Shown here: piece by piece, positions 48,053 through 59,479 of the stretch | Position numbering within the stretch: the stretch's first letter is position 1 | Layout: every line of letters starts with the position of its first letter | NCBI GenBank assembly: GCA_036346405.1 | Contig: CM070568.1 | Span: 2,300,221 to 2,364,220 of the forward strand | Length of the DNA: 64,000 nt | Direction of reading: 5' to 3' | From: Phyllostachys edulis | Lineage: Eukaryota; Streptophyta; Magnoliopsida; Poales; Poaceae | The notes under the pieces: model-generated | Databases searched by the model: none | What the model saw: only the letters and a program-made list of their open reading frames with translations | What the model was told of the DNA's origin: nothing | Translations under genes and position numbers: made by a program

Positions 48053-49340
48053 TGTTGTTGTTGTCGTTGAGGTCATCCTTCCGAGATTGAAGTAATTTAG
48101 CAGCTCCTAGAAGCATTGTTGTGTGAGCATCATGTTCACAAGCATGCATTTTCTCACTTTCTTGGCTCTTGTATTCCCAATCTACCAATTCCTACCAAAT
48201 CACGACAGCACAAGAAGAAAAGCAGAAGTGTTAATAAAGTAGTAAGAGCACTCACAAAAGTTTACAATGACTACTAAGATGACATGCAGAATCCTTGTTG
48301 CGCAAAAATACAAAATACATTAGGCTCAGCTGATCAGGTACAGTGCTCCGTCACAAATATCAGTTACAAATCCATTCTTGATATGGAAAGTGTTCAAACC
48401 ACACACAAGTATTTTGCATCTTTTTTCTCACTTATTAGCGTGCGTCACATTTGGATTGGACCAATTTTTGTTATTGCAGGAAGCATAGCACCCCAGTTGT
48501 TTGCATGTTAAACAGGGCAAGGATTGGTACCAAGCACAATTGTAACAACACAAAGGCCCTGGAATTTTGCAAGAATTTCACAGGAAATAGTTCAATTCTC
48601 ACATAATCGGGAAAAAATTCCGGCGTTCCAAGGCCTAATTGTAGAAGGCCAGTGCCAACCAGCAATTAGGTGTAATCATAAAAACTGCTTCGGTTTTGGA
48701 ACAGTGATTTTCATTGTAGCAGGCAATCTTAACGGTGACAAGCTCCAAATCAGTAAGTAGTTGCGAACAGATTGCGTACCAATTGTCAATCGATGGAATT
48801 GATTGAAATAAACTGAACCTAATTACACACGGAGATCTCCCAAGTGGCCTTGTGTTGTGCTACTAATGGCTGTTTGGATCCAGTTGAATTTTATGCATCG
48901 ATTTCCTTGGATGTTCTAACAAACTGTAGCCGGTGCTCGATCAGTAAGTAGAGGCCAGCAGATTGCTAGCACTTGGCAATCGATTGATTTGTTTGAAATA
49001 AACTGAACCTAATTGCACAAGAAAAAATATTGCAAGTGGCACAACGAGGAGTTCATCTTTTGCGCAAGGAACCCCCCTCAAAATCCGACAAGAATTACCC
49101 TGCAACCATGTCCGCCCGAATCGCACGACCCAAATCAAGAAACGTACGCACGTGCCTGCAAGGGGAGCGCGTCCATCTCCGTCCGGAGCGCGACGACGGG
49201 CCCAGGGCCGCCGCCGATGGTGGCCACGACGCTGGTCTGGGCAACGGGTCACGAGTACGGTACGCCGACTGCGTCGAGCTCGCTGGTACGGTGCTCCTGG
49301 AAGGCAGCTCCGGCGCCGGTGGATGTCCGCCGCACGCCTC
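48053..49340 (-). pseudogene. IAA-amino-acid hydrolase (ILR1-like, M20) pseudogene
   Basis: Two exon remnants on the minus strand. About 49310-49158 reads AFQEHRTSEL..DAVGVPYS, a TGA (49249-49251) where Trp is usual, then PVAQTSVVATIGGGPGPVVA and MDALPLQ. About 48190-48053 reads ELVDWEYKSQ..KMHACEHDAHTTMLLGAAKL. ILR1-type amidohydrolases have RAD-MDALPLQ and CGHDAHTTMLLGAA with metal ligands Cys and His. Here G is changed to E in C-G-H-D and D to E in R-A-D. Frameshifts precede AFQEH and the C-terminal half is missing. It cannot make a working auxin-conjugate hydrolase. Confidence 0.75.
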
Positions 49341-49399
49341 GCAGCCACACAACGATATAGTTCGTCATCGATAGTTTTTGGATTATGAGATAGTCGATT

Positions 49400-49861
49400 A
49401 TGAGACATCAACTTTCTTTTTCTTTATTTTCTTTCCTTCACGTCACCAAAAATTCTATATAGTAATACTTATAGACAGCTTACATCAACCTATTGTACAT
49501 GGTCTAAGCCTGTATCAATATTGTAAATCATAACAGCCACAGCCAGCAACAAGAGAAGAGAAACTGATTAAACCTAGGGACCCAGGCAGGCGGTGGGTAG
49601 CATGCATCATGATCATCATCAGATCAAGATTCCAGAGCCCTGCGTGGATGTGTATGCCGACACCATCGTCATCATGTGATGGGTGTAGCCACCGCGCACC
49701 AACCGTCGGCTGGGCTGCACCTGCACCTGCACGTGAACTCCCCACCTTTACACCCGTCATCCGATCCGTGCCTGCGTAACAAACACGGCCACGGCCACGG
49801 CAGTCTTCTTCTTCTCCCACGGCGTGGCTGCCGTGCGTCAGAGGCAAACAATCCGAGTGGG
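49400..49861. other. 3' flank of the LEA_2 gene
   Basis: AT-rich to mixed sequence, probably the 3' UTR and downstream of the minus-strand LEA_2 gene. No separate gene recognised. Confidence 0.45.
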
Positions 49862-50536
49862 TCATAGCTTGGTGCGGCCGTTGCACTCGTGGCTGCGGAC
49901 GCGCATCTCGGTGACGCCGAACACCAAGTGGCAGTCGGAGTATGCGACGGCGTGGCGCTTGAACACGCCCAAGATGGCCACCCTCCCGGGGATCCTGGTG
50001 CTCGCGTCCAGCGGCACCGACCCGGCCTCCACGTCCGCGATCAGCTGCGCCACGTCCCCGGCCAGCCGGTCCGCCTGCACCGTCAGCGCCATCTGCACCG
50101 TGCCGTCGCCCTTGCTCGGGATGCGGTCCGGGTCGATCTCCGCGTCGCCCACGTGCGCGCCCCTGTAGGAGAGGTCGGTGTGGCCCCCCGACGCGTAGGT
50201 GAAGGAGGCCGGGTTGGGGTTGTGCACGGCCACCGTCAGGAGCAAGGTGACGTTGAGCTGGAGGGAGGGGGCGGGGTAGGTGAGGCGCGGGGCGACGCCG
50301 ACGAGGTGGGTGGAGACGAGGCGCGTCGTGGGGTCGCGGACGCGGAGCACGGTGAGGAAGAGGACCAGCAGGGTGATGGCCAGGACGAGCAGGACTCCGA
50401 GGATGACTAGGAGGCACACGCACAGGCGGCGGCGGCGCCTCTGGTCGTCGTCAAGGGAGGACTTGGAGGCGGAGGGCGTGGTATGGGTGGGGAGACCGGA
50501 ACCGTTGCCGTTGGTGGATGTCGGAGCGGAGGCCAT
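49862..50536 (-). CDS. LEA_2 / NHL (NDR1/HIN1-like) membrane protein
   Basis: Single exon, 224 aa; the chosen ATG (50534-50536) opens MASAPTSTNGNG. In-frame sequence upstream has no conserved content. Layout: a Ser/Thr/Pro-rich cytosolic tail, a basic QRRRRR stop-transfer cluster (32-37), one transmembrane helix (about 38-64), then a LEA_2 domain with the family's VHNPNPASFTY motif (near 104-114) and LSYRGAHVGDAEI..IPSKG. NHL proteins are plasma-membrane proteins linked to pathogen response and membrane stress; the specific role here is unknown. High GC is typical of intronless grass genes. A Mutator-like element begins at 50703, only about 165 bp upstream of the ATG, so the native promoter has probably been displaced. 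Confidence 0.88.
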   Translation of the reverse strand: MASAPTSTNGNGSGLPTHTTPSASKSSLDDDQRRRRRLCVCLLVILGVLLVLAITLLVLFLTVLRVRDPTTRLVSTHLVGVAPRLTYPAPSLQLNVTLLLTVAVHNPNPASFTYASGGHTDLSYRGAHVGDAEIDPDRIPSKGDGTVQMALTVQADRLAGDVAQLIADVEAGSVPLDASTRIPGRVAILGVFKRHAVAYSDCHLVFGVTEMRVRSHECNGRTKL

Positions 50537-50799
50537 TGGGAGTTGGGAGCGCTGACCGTGCGTGCGTGGTAAGGTTGACGCCAGATTCGATTCGACTTGG
50601 CCCTTGGGGAGCGCAACGCGAGTTGAAGAGAGAAGGCAGTGCAGTTGCAAAAGAAATAGGGAGGGAATTAATGAGGGAGTAGGGACAGGGAGTTGTAAAT
50701 GGGAATTTTTTTTTAAAAATAATATTTTTTTTAAAGAAAATTACAAAAATATATAATCGCCCTAAAAAATTACAGAATTGTGTTCGTCGCATGGGTTGA

Positions 50800-50955
50800 A
50801 ATGGCGACAGGAACCTATCGCCATTTCAATCGACGATAGGTGCCTCACCGCATTGCGATGCCGGGTTAACTACCTATCGCCATTTCAAATGGCGATAGGT
50901 TCTGTCGCCATTTCAATCGGCGATAGGTTCTGTCGCCGATTGAAATGGCGGCGTG
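50800..50955. repeat. Left subterminal CTATCGCC/GGCGATAG palindrome array
   Basis: Repeated CCTATCGCCATTTCAA and its complement TTGAAATGGCGATAGG, spaced so that several hairpins can form. The matching array is at 54755-54910. Confidence 0.85.
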
Positions 50956-51292
50956 TTCCTCTCCATCCCTAATTTGCAAGTCCACTTTACATACTTATGA
51001 TTTTTATAAATTTTTAACGGTACAAAATCTATTAATCTCGCAATAACAATTTATAATGATCGTATGTTGTTCTAGTGCGGTGAATTTCAGAGAATTTTAC
51101 GAGGGCGTTTGAGATATTAATTATTCGTAAGTAGGAAGCTAAGTGATATTACGATGATGCCTCGCGCTACCTAAGTCTCGAACCAGTAAAAGCAGATGTT
51201 GTGATATCGTTGATAGATTGTGGAACCGAACAAACATGCTACTAAAAGAGATTTGGAAACATAAGACTAGCATAATAAGAGTTGTTCACATA

Positions 51293-54022
51293 TTAATATT
51301 TACATGGTATGGTGATATTTGAAGGACCAAATATCTCTTGGCGGCCCTCTTGGGGCACACTCACGTGTCGCCTCGGCCTCTGCCTGCTGACGGTCCGAGT
51401 ATGTGAGAGGCTCGGCGGGATGATGGCCGACCGAGACGAGTAGTCCGAGGTGGTGTCATGAGGAGGCCTCCTCCTCTGTGTCGTTTGGGTCGGTGGCGGA
51501 GCACTTTGCGGCGGTGAGAAGCCTCTAAGTTCAACGAGGCGCCACGCAGTCATCGAAGAAGTAATCGAGGGTACCGATAGGTTTGCCTCGTCGTCCGAAA
51601 TGAACCTTCCTCCCAAGGCATTCTGTGAAGAAGTATGTTACAAACGTAATCATGCGAAAAACACGAAAAAAACGTAATCATCCCAAGGCGGTCATACCTG
51701 CGTCCCGGAGACATCGCCGACGACTCACAGAACCCCGCCTTGCGTGATGGTGGAGCTCGGGACTGATAGAAGATTGCCGTTAGTAACTACTGCGTTCGAA
51801 AGAAAGAAGCATTATGTTACGCAAGCAAGCAAGGTGGTCATACCGGTGGCACGCGAATCGTGCCCGATGAGCCATCGGCGCTCCCACCATGGTGCCACGA
51901 TGACACGCCCGCCACGTCCGGGGCAGGAGCCCGTGGACGTGAACCACCTCGTCCTCGTCCTCGTCCCGTGGTGACCCCTCGTCCCCGCACTGGTCGGTCC
52001 ACCGAGTCCCTCGGCGTGCGACAAGTCGCAATCCGGATGCCTCGTCTCGCTGCGTCGATGATGCGCTGCACAAGCCCTCTCGTCTCCCCCTGCGTCCTCT
52101 GCTGCACGGTGGTTGCTACCTCGAGAATCTCCCGGTGTAGATCCGTCTGCACAAGTAATGAACAAGTTGGAAACATAAATCTGGCAAGATAAATATTAAT
52201 TAAGGACAATACGTACCGAGAGATGGAAAGCGGAGTCCGGCTGGGTAGGGTACGTGTCGGACGTCGCAGCCTCGTGTCGTGATGGGTCGACCACGACCCG
52301 GACGCAGCGAAGCCTCGTCCGACTAGAGTACCAATCCATGTAATCCGCGTACGTCTCGATGTCGTAGGGATCCTCCCCACACTGGATGATATCGTCGAGC
52401 GCGTGACTCCAAGCCTCGACCCAAGGCCGCATCCTATCCAACCAGGACATCGCGCCACGTACTCCCTTCCTAGTATACCTGTGGACACCAACACAATTAT
52501 TTATTCAGCACATAATTACATTGTGCGAAAGAATTAAACATGTGAACTTACGCATGGACGCGCGCAAGACCGTATCCCCCAAGGGTGGGATCTCTGTCGA
52601 GACCGAATCGGCGATGACCAGCAGACTGGTACTCCTCCACGAGGATATCATGTACCAAGGGCTCCACGTACCAAGATTGTAGTCTCGCGTGCAGGGGAGC
52701 GACACTCCGTCGGGCGCCCGCAGATAAGCCTCTCCGATCAGACGGTGTCCGGATGACGCGGTCATCGGTCACCGATCGAACATCGCGATGTACTCGGGTA
52801 AGACCCCTGCGAAGTGATCGGCGTGAAGGTGACCTGTGCAATAGAACACCGCAAACTTAGCATACGAAATTGTGATTACAATACAAAAAAAATGATCATA
52901 AAACTAACCCGTCGACGGCACCAAACCGTGCCCATGGTGGGGCGGTCCACCTCGTCGGCCATAGCGCATAAAGTGATCGTATATGCAAGTCAAGTCCGGT
53001 TGTGGTCGTCCGATCTGGAAACGCTCGAAGGACCACAGCTGCAGAAGGAGTGGACATCCGGAGAGGATGGAGTTGTCCTGGGTACGGTGGCACGCGTCGC
53101 ACAGTGCGCAGTACGTCACGCAAAGTACGGTCGGACCCCAGGCGTAGGAGGGGATCTCATCAATCTCCATGTTGGCCACCTCGTGTGCGTACCGGATGTA
53201 CTGCTTGTCGACGCTGTCGCCGTGGGACCCCAGAAACATGACCCACCCGAACAACCATAGCAGGTAGGCCTCAAAATGCCTCCTAACAACCACGTCCCCT
53301 GCGTCAGGCGCCATACGCTCGGGCTGCAAGAAGAAATATAGAATTCAGCAAGGTTCACATACGAATTTAAGCGAGATGACAATAATTACAAATACTTACG
53401 TAGAACTGGCAGATCCACTTCAACGTCGGCCCGTGCGGGCTGCTGAACTCGGTGTAGTTGCTGCCCTCCGGCAACACATCGCGGAACCTCGCTAGGAGGT
53501 CAGTGCGCCACGTGACCGGGACGTCGTACGCCGCCAGGGGGCGGCCTGCGCATGGCAACCCGAGCAGGAAGCTCACGTCCTGCAGCGTCGGCGTCATCTC
53601 CCCGCACGGAAGGTGGAACGTGTGCGTCTCTGGCCTCCAGCGGTCAACCAACGCTGTCAGCAGCGCCCGGTCGTATGGAAAACGCCTAGACGTACGACCA
53701 CCACCACGGTCCTGATCATCCTCAAAAGTCGCCTCCACCATCCTCGCTAGTGCAAGGAGGCCTGCCGCTCTCAACCTGCGTCAAAACGATTAAGAATAAA
53801 CGTTAATGCACGCAAAGTAGTCATACCGCGATTGAGTGTATTAAAACTATCGCACCTCGGAATCCAATCTGCGTGCGACCTCCATGCCCTCATAGGCGCG
53901 CAAACCAAACGCCAAGCTCAATCGGCGCCTCACCATCTTCGGAGGGACACGGTACTAAGACGGCTACGGTGATGTGCGTCAATCACCGGGTCAAGCAACT
54001 CATACTGACCTCCGTCCGCCAT
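51293..54022 (-). pseudogene. Plant mobile domain (PMD) gene, decayed
   Basis: The minus-strand start ATG (54020-54022) reads MADGGQYELLDPVIDAHHRS. It meets two in-frame TGA codons, then continues in the same frame to MRAWRSHADWIPR with a donor. From 53780 the next exon reads RAAGLLALARMVEATF, LVDRWRPETHTFHLPCGEMT and LQDVSFLLGLPCAGRPL, the typical PMD core (PF10536; MAIN/MAIL1-like proteins and transposon cargo). Later exons have HFEAYLLWLFGWVMFLGSHG (about 53280), EAWSHALDDI (about 52420) and an Arg/Gly-rich tail. Several parts are in different frames. The exon order is intact, but the gene is not translatable as it stands. Confidence 0.7.
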
Positions 54023-54129
54023 ATCTACAAATTAAGTGCATACATTGTAAAAAGTACGAAACATGTACGATAAACTACACTATACACATCTCAAATAATA
54101 TACGACGAACTACACTACATCGCTATTTG

Positions 54130-54560
54130 ACTTCATTCTATGTCGCTATTCTACATAACTTCTATTCTACTTGATTCTATGTCGCTATTGTACTTAATTC
54201 TATGTTGCTATTCTACTTCATTCTAGTCGTTATTCTACTTGATTCTATGTCGATGTTCTACCTCATTCTAGTCGCTAATCTACTTAATTCTATGTCGCTA
54301 TTCTACTTAATTCTACTCGCTATTCTACTTGATTCTATGTCGCTATTCTACTTAATTCTAGTCGCTAATCTACTTAATTCTATGTCGCTATTCTACTTAA
54401 TTCTAGTCGCTAATCTACTTAATTCTATGTCGCTATTCTACTTAATTCTACTCGCTATTCTACTTGATTCTATGTCGCTATTCTACTTAATTCTAGTCGC
54501 TAATCTACTTCATTCTATGTCGTTACTCTACTTAATTCTATATCGTTACTCTACATAATT
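54130..54560. repeat. CTACTTAATTCTATGTCGCTATT minisatellite
   Basis: About 18 units of 20-23 bp alternate CTTAATTCTATGTCGCTATT and CTTAATTCTAGTCGCTAAT types, giving a higher-order unit of about 45 bp. The translated FYLILVANLLNSMSL repeat is an artefact. It lies between the PMD start codon and the right TIR, so it could be part of the element's promoter. Confidence 0.85.
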
Positions 54561-54754
54561 TGACATAATATACAACATTGCAAGAAAAATATACCGCAAG
54601 ATGGCGGTCTACAAGATGGCATCGCTTCTCTCAATCTATCTCCTCCATGACGAGCAAAGCAGAGCTTAGCTATCTTTCTTTCTTCTCTCCTCTCGATTCT
54701 TTTTTTCGAATTCAAATGAGGTTTGGAAGGAATTTTTAGGGATTTTATACATGG

Positions 54755-54910
54755 CATCTTGTCGCCATTTCAAATGGCGATAGGAAAATCTATTCACCTT
54801 CCTATCACCATTTGAAATGGCGATAGGTAGTTGAACCGGCGATTGCGGCGGTGAGGCACCTATCGCCAGATTGAAATGGCGATAGGTTCTGTCGCCATTT
54901 CAACTGGCAA
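54755..54910. repeat. Right subterminal CTATCGCC/GGCGATAG palindrome array
   Basis: Mirror counterpart of the left array, with TCGCCATTTCAAATGGCGAT as a near-perfect 20-bp palindrome. Confidence 0.85.
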
Positions 54911-55004
54911 GCATGAACACAATTCTGTAATTTTTGGGGGCGATTATATATTTTTGTAATTTTCTTTTAAAAAAATATTATTTAAAAAAAAATTCTTGTA
55001 AATG

Positions 55005-55339
55005 GTGGTTTTTTTATTTTTTAAAAATTGTTTTAAAAATAGTCACTTTCTGATTTTAATTGATATCTTTGTCACGTCATGACCCGTAGCGTGATCAAAT
55101 TGTACTGTCACGCCACCGACTTCTTTGAACGTATCCGATTTTAGGCTAAATCCTGTCACGTCAAGAGGAGTGACGTGATAGCACTCATTTGTCACGTCGA
55201 GATCTGTGACGTGACGAAGTGCTTTTATCACGCCACGTGTTGTGACGTGACCAAAGGGGTCAGAATTGAAAATAAAGTTAGGAAGATGCAATCTTTAAAA
55301 TATCTTTTTAAAAAAAGGATTAAATATTAAAAGGAGTTC
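55005..55339. mobile_element. MULE-type MITE with GTCACG words
   Basis: About 335 bp, AT-rich ends (GTGGTTTTTTTATTTTTTAA and, inverted, GAACTCCTTTTAATATTTAA). The centre is full of GTCACG/CGTGAC words. Flanks TTGTAAATG (54996-55004) and CTGTAAATA (55340-55348) may be its decayed 9-bp duplication. The right part (CAGAATT(G/A)(A/G)AAATAAAGTT) matches the copy at 63665-63985. Confidence 0.6.
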
Positions 55340-55349
55340 CTGTAAATAC

Positions 55350-56554
55350 AGTTCCCAACCTGTTTTCTTCCTCTTGTTTTATTTTCCCGTCCAAGATCCA
55401 AAATGTGACAGACAGGAGTAGGACAGGTCCATGCCTCCATCCATGGGCCATGGCCATGCCTGCCATCAATACTCCGGCTTGCTTACTGTTGGAGGCCCAT
55501 AAATAAGTACCATATGAAAACAGCAATTGGCAGTTAAACAACGGTATGGCGTTGTGTGTATCCTGCTTCTTTCGCTTTCATGGAAACTTGGATCAAAATT
55601 TGTTTAGCCCTTTAAAGTCACTGTCGGTCCATCGGAATTGGCACACCTAGACATAGTCCTCCTCCTCCTCTTAGATTTGGATGCCCGCATCGCCGTGTTA
55701 GATCTGTCAAATGTCACGGCATCGTGCTCCTCTACTATTGCTACTATTGCCAATACAACGGCATATGATACCAATCCGTGTTTGTTACTTAGATCCTGAT
55801 TTTGCGGTGTCACGTTTCCACAATCGTCTCATCCGTATCAGAATGGGCTACTCCGTTCGACCCCTCCACTCTTCTCCAAGTTGACCACACGCCTAGACCT
55901 AGCTACAACAAACCATCAAGGACGCTTCTTTTCTTTCTGATTGCAGAACACATCCACGCAGCCTCCTGTGACAACTGCAGCAAATATACCATGCTGTACA
56001 TCTCTTCATTGTCAGCAAATCGTCCATCTTGCCAGATTGGATTAAGGACAGCACTGCAGTTGAGATTTCAGAATCAAACCAAATCTCCCTTTGAATCACA
56101 TGTACTAATAGTCTCAACAGCACCAAACTTAACTTCATAATTGTAAAAAAATAACCACCTGCTTGCTTAAACGTGGGAACCATTGGATCAACTATGAGCA
56201 TCTCACCATGCAACTATGCAAGTGTAGAAGAAATTAATTATGATGTATTCTGTGACGAGAAAACAGAGCATCTCACAACATAAAAACTCCGGGAACACAT
56301 GATAACAATACAAGCTAGTACCAGAAAGAAGCAAATAAATTGTTCATAGAGCGACATGTAGCAGTTTTCATTCAACATAATCCATATGGCCATACCATGA
56401 AAACATAAGTAAAACAATTTTACATCCACTAACAAACTGTTAGATGATAAGTATGATCAAGTTGTCTAGATGGCAAGCAGAACCCCTTGTTCCATCACAA
56501 AGTCCACGTTTAAGACAGGAACAAGTTCAGAATCACATGGCCATGGTAGAACAA
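55350..56554. other. Intergenic DNA downstream of CDKB1
   Basis: No gene recognised. The right part (from about 56200) is probably the 3' UTR of the minus-strand CDK gene. Confidence 0.45.
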
Positions 56555-59260
56555 CTAGAACTGGGACTTGTCAAGGCTGTCGAAGTAGGGATGGTCCATT
56601 GCAGCTTTAGCAGATATCCTGTTTGCTGGATCAAACTGAAGCATTTTCTGCAAGAAATTAATCACAAAACTATTAGCTCAGATCTTTCTTAAGAGGAATG
56701 AAATAACATCCTAAAGTCATAACTAGATTCTAGACATTGATTCTGCTCTCTACTCACAAGTTAATCAATGTTTTCATGACAAATGAAATAGAAAAACTGA
56801 ATTGAAGCATGTTTGACGCCAAATAAGAAGCACACCCAAAAAATCAATCAAATCAACATACTACGGTTTCACACCAAAAGAATACGCAGATACACTTTTC
56901 AAATATAAGCCATGAATCAGCAAGCATAACTTGAAATTTGTTGAATTGAAGAGAGAACTTAGAAGCAAAGTGTATATTTAGTTGACAGGTCAATACTTTT
57001 CCAATACAGAGAACATAGAAACTAGAAAATTAGCATAGATAGATCAGTCTTTTAATTTACCGATAGCAGGTCAACTCCTTCAGGTTCCAGTGATGGGACT
57101 GCACGTGACAAATTTTGAGGCTTCCACTGTGGATACTCATGCCAGTCCCTCAAAGCACTCACTCCAGGCCACTGCTCCTCAGTAGGTGTTCCCAACAACC
57201 TTTTCAGAAGCAGAATTTAGTCAATGAATCAATGCATAGTACTCCACTGTATAAATTGATAGTAGAAGATGTTTTCACCACGTTTGGCAACATGTTCAGA
57301 TTATGCCAAGCATGAATTCATGAAAAATTCAACATCTGCAGCAAAATGCTGACTGCCAGTATGTCTTCATCTAAACAAGAGAGTAACTAGAGGATTCTCA
57401 AATTACTACTACGCTATCCTAGCAACTAAGCAAGGTACTTCTACTATGATGATTGTGTCTTCTTTGTACTCATGCAAAGCAGAAGGGAAAAAGAGACCTG
57501 AAAATGTGAAGCAGCTGTTGCAACTCAGAGTCACCAGGAAAAAGAGCTTGTCTTCTGATCATTTCAGCTGTATTAAATAGTTACAAGCATCAAAACGGGG
57601 AAGAACTTGAGAAGAATACTATGTTGTTAAGTCAAGAAAAGCAAGGGAAGAACTTGAAGCAGAAGTATAATGTGTTTGTTTACTTGGTCAGAAATTCGAA
57701 GAACATGAGGGCAATGACAAATTGGAGCTCAAACTATTCACTTTTATTCGAAATGAAAGAATGCAGCTTGATTGTTTATCAAATGCTTTTTGTAGTTTAC
57801 CGGAATCCTTGATAATATGCATGTCGAAAGCTTTAGTATTACTGGTACAGATCTACCTTCAACTTTCAAACAAATGAAAAAACTTTTTTGATGAAGATAT
57901 ACAAAACCTCTTTTCTACTGATTGATTATGCACAAGTGTGACCACACATCTGCTAGTCATCCTTGCTCTGAAAGTTGTACATTGACTGTACTTCCAGTTT
58001 TCAATACAAGGATAAGATATTTAGTAACAAAAATTACAAGGCTAGTTGGCATACCAAAGATGCATCCAATGGACCAAATATCAACACCAGTTGAGTAATG
58101 TGTTGTTCCAAGTAAAACTTCTGGAGCTCTATACCAAAGCGTCACAATCTACAATACAAAACAGAAAACATGAATAAGGAACTTGCTAGAGCATGCTCAG
58201 AAACTTACAATTGTCCAGATGAGTAAACAGTACCTCATGGGTGTAACTTTTCATAGGAACAGTAAAAGCTCTACTTAGCCCAAGATCTGCAATTTTCAAT
58301 ATCCCCTTCTCCTTGTCAACCAGCAGGTTTTGTGGCTTTAAATCCCTATAAAATCAAGTACGATAGCATAAACCACATCAGTGACAAATGCATTGTTGTA
58401 TGGGGCTGACAAGTCGGGCAACGTAAATAAGAGAACAAAAGACCAACCGGTGAAGGACGCCATGGCCATGGCAATGTGCAACTCCTTTGCATAACTGATA
58501 CAAGAAATTCTACAAGGAGGTAAAGAAAGTTATTTATTGTCATTGTTCGTATAGAAGTACTAACATGGAGTGTGGCATTTGTTTTGGACCACATTTTATA
58601 TGGCTCAACGTTTTCACCTTTTTTTCCCCAGTCCAATTAGGATCCGTACCATTCTGTACATTAAAAGTGGCATTTACAAATTAAAACTCACAGGTTTAGT
58701 TTGTTCTGATCACAAATTGATGTTGATTGTAACAGATTTCCGATGCCACAACCCAGAAGTCAGAATTGCCTGAAGTTGTCAAGTGTTCAAATCGATCGGT
58801 CGGGGTGTGGGACTGAAGCAAGACGACATTTTGATGGGCTTAACGCTTAAATCTAGGGAACAAAATAGTAGTACTGCATCATCAACATGATAGTGGTAGC
58901 TCGTGTGATACTTATTACCTTGATGACCTGGGTGGGCAGCGGCCTTGGGTTGGGTCCTCGGCGGTAGGCGTCGACGAACTTTTTGAGGTCGGTGTCGAGG
59001 AACTCGAAGACGAGGTAGAGGACGGGCTTGCCGTTCTTGCTGGCCTGCTCGACGGAGAGGAGGCGGACGACGTAGAGGGAGTGGGAGAGGAGCTGGAGGA
59101 GGGAGATCTCGCGGAGGGCGGTGGGCGGGATGCCCTCCTCGTCCATCTCGAGGCGGGTCTTCTTGAGGGCGACGAGCTGGCCGGTGGCCTTGTCCTGCGC
59201 CTTGTACACCTTGCCGTACGTCCCCTCCCCGACCTTCTCAAGCTTCTCGTACTTCTCCAT
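56555..59260 (-). CDS. CDKB1: B1-type cyclin-dependent kinase
   Basis: Seven exons: 58919-59260, 58448-58509, 58234-58345, 58055-58148, 57498-57567, 57061-57199 and 56555-56647. All have GT-AG borders with matching phases, giving 303 aa. Features: Gly loop GEGTYG with inhibitory T14/Y15, catalytic K33, cyclin-binding helix PPTALRE (45-51), HRDLKPQN (134-141), DLG (155-157) in place of DFG, activation-loop T170 (SYTHE) and the C-lobe GDSELQQLLHIFRLLGTPTE. PPTALRE is the signature of plant CDKB1; CDKB2 has PPTTLRE. CDKB1 is plant-specific, peaks at G2/M, pairs with A2- and B-type cyclins and is linked to stomatal divisions (family knowledge). The gene looks intact. Confidence 0.95.
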
Positions 59261-59447
59261 GGCCGCCTCGGATCGGATCCGCAGCAAGCACCCTGCTTTG
59301 GTGGCTGCTGCGAGCAAAGGCAAACCCTAGACGACCTAGCGAGCCGAGAGCCGAGAGGTGGGCGGTGGATTTCGAAATGAGGGGAAGAGAGGAGGGAAGC
59401 AAGGATGGAATTGGAAACCAAACAACAAGGCGATGCCGAGGCGTGGC

Positions 59448-59476
59448 CGGTCCGGTCCGGTCCGGTCCGGTCGGTT
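59448..59476. repeat. (CCGGT)n pentamer run upstream of CDKB1
   Basis: CGGTCCGGTCCGGTCCGGTCGGT lies about 190-215 bp upstream of the CDKB1 ATG, in the presumed promoter or 5' leader. Confidence 0.7.
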
Positions 59477-59479
59477 GAG

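Larger units (their letters stand above)
50703..54995 (-). mobile_element. Mutator-like element carrying a PMD gene
   Basis: Termini GAATTTTTTTTTAAA and TTTAAAAAAAAATTC begin inverted repeats of about 120 bp; both sides share TATATAATCGCCC and AATTACAGAATTGTGTTC. TTGTAAATGG flanks both ends (50693-50702 and 54996-55005). The 9-11 bp duplication and long TIR fit Mutator-like elements. No MURA-type transposase is visible. The only cargo is a decayed plant mobile domain gene (51293-54022), so the element is non-autonomous. Total 4,293 bp. Confidence 0.8.

Noticed and set aside
49515..50423. 302-codon minus-strand ORF overlapping the LEA_2 gene
   Set aside because: A GC-rich alternative frame of the LEA_2 coding sequence, with no domain.
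54202..54558. 118-codon hydrophobic repeat ORF (FYLILVANLLNSMSL)
   Set aside because: An artefact of the CTACTTAATTCTATGTCGC minisatellite.
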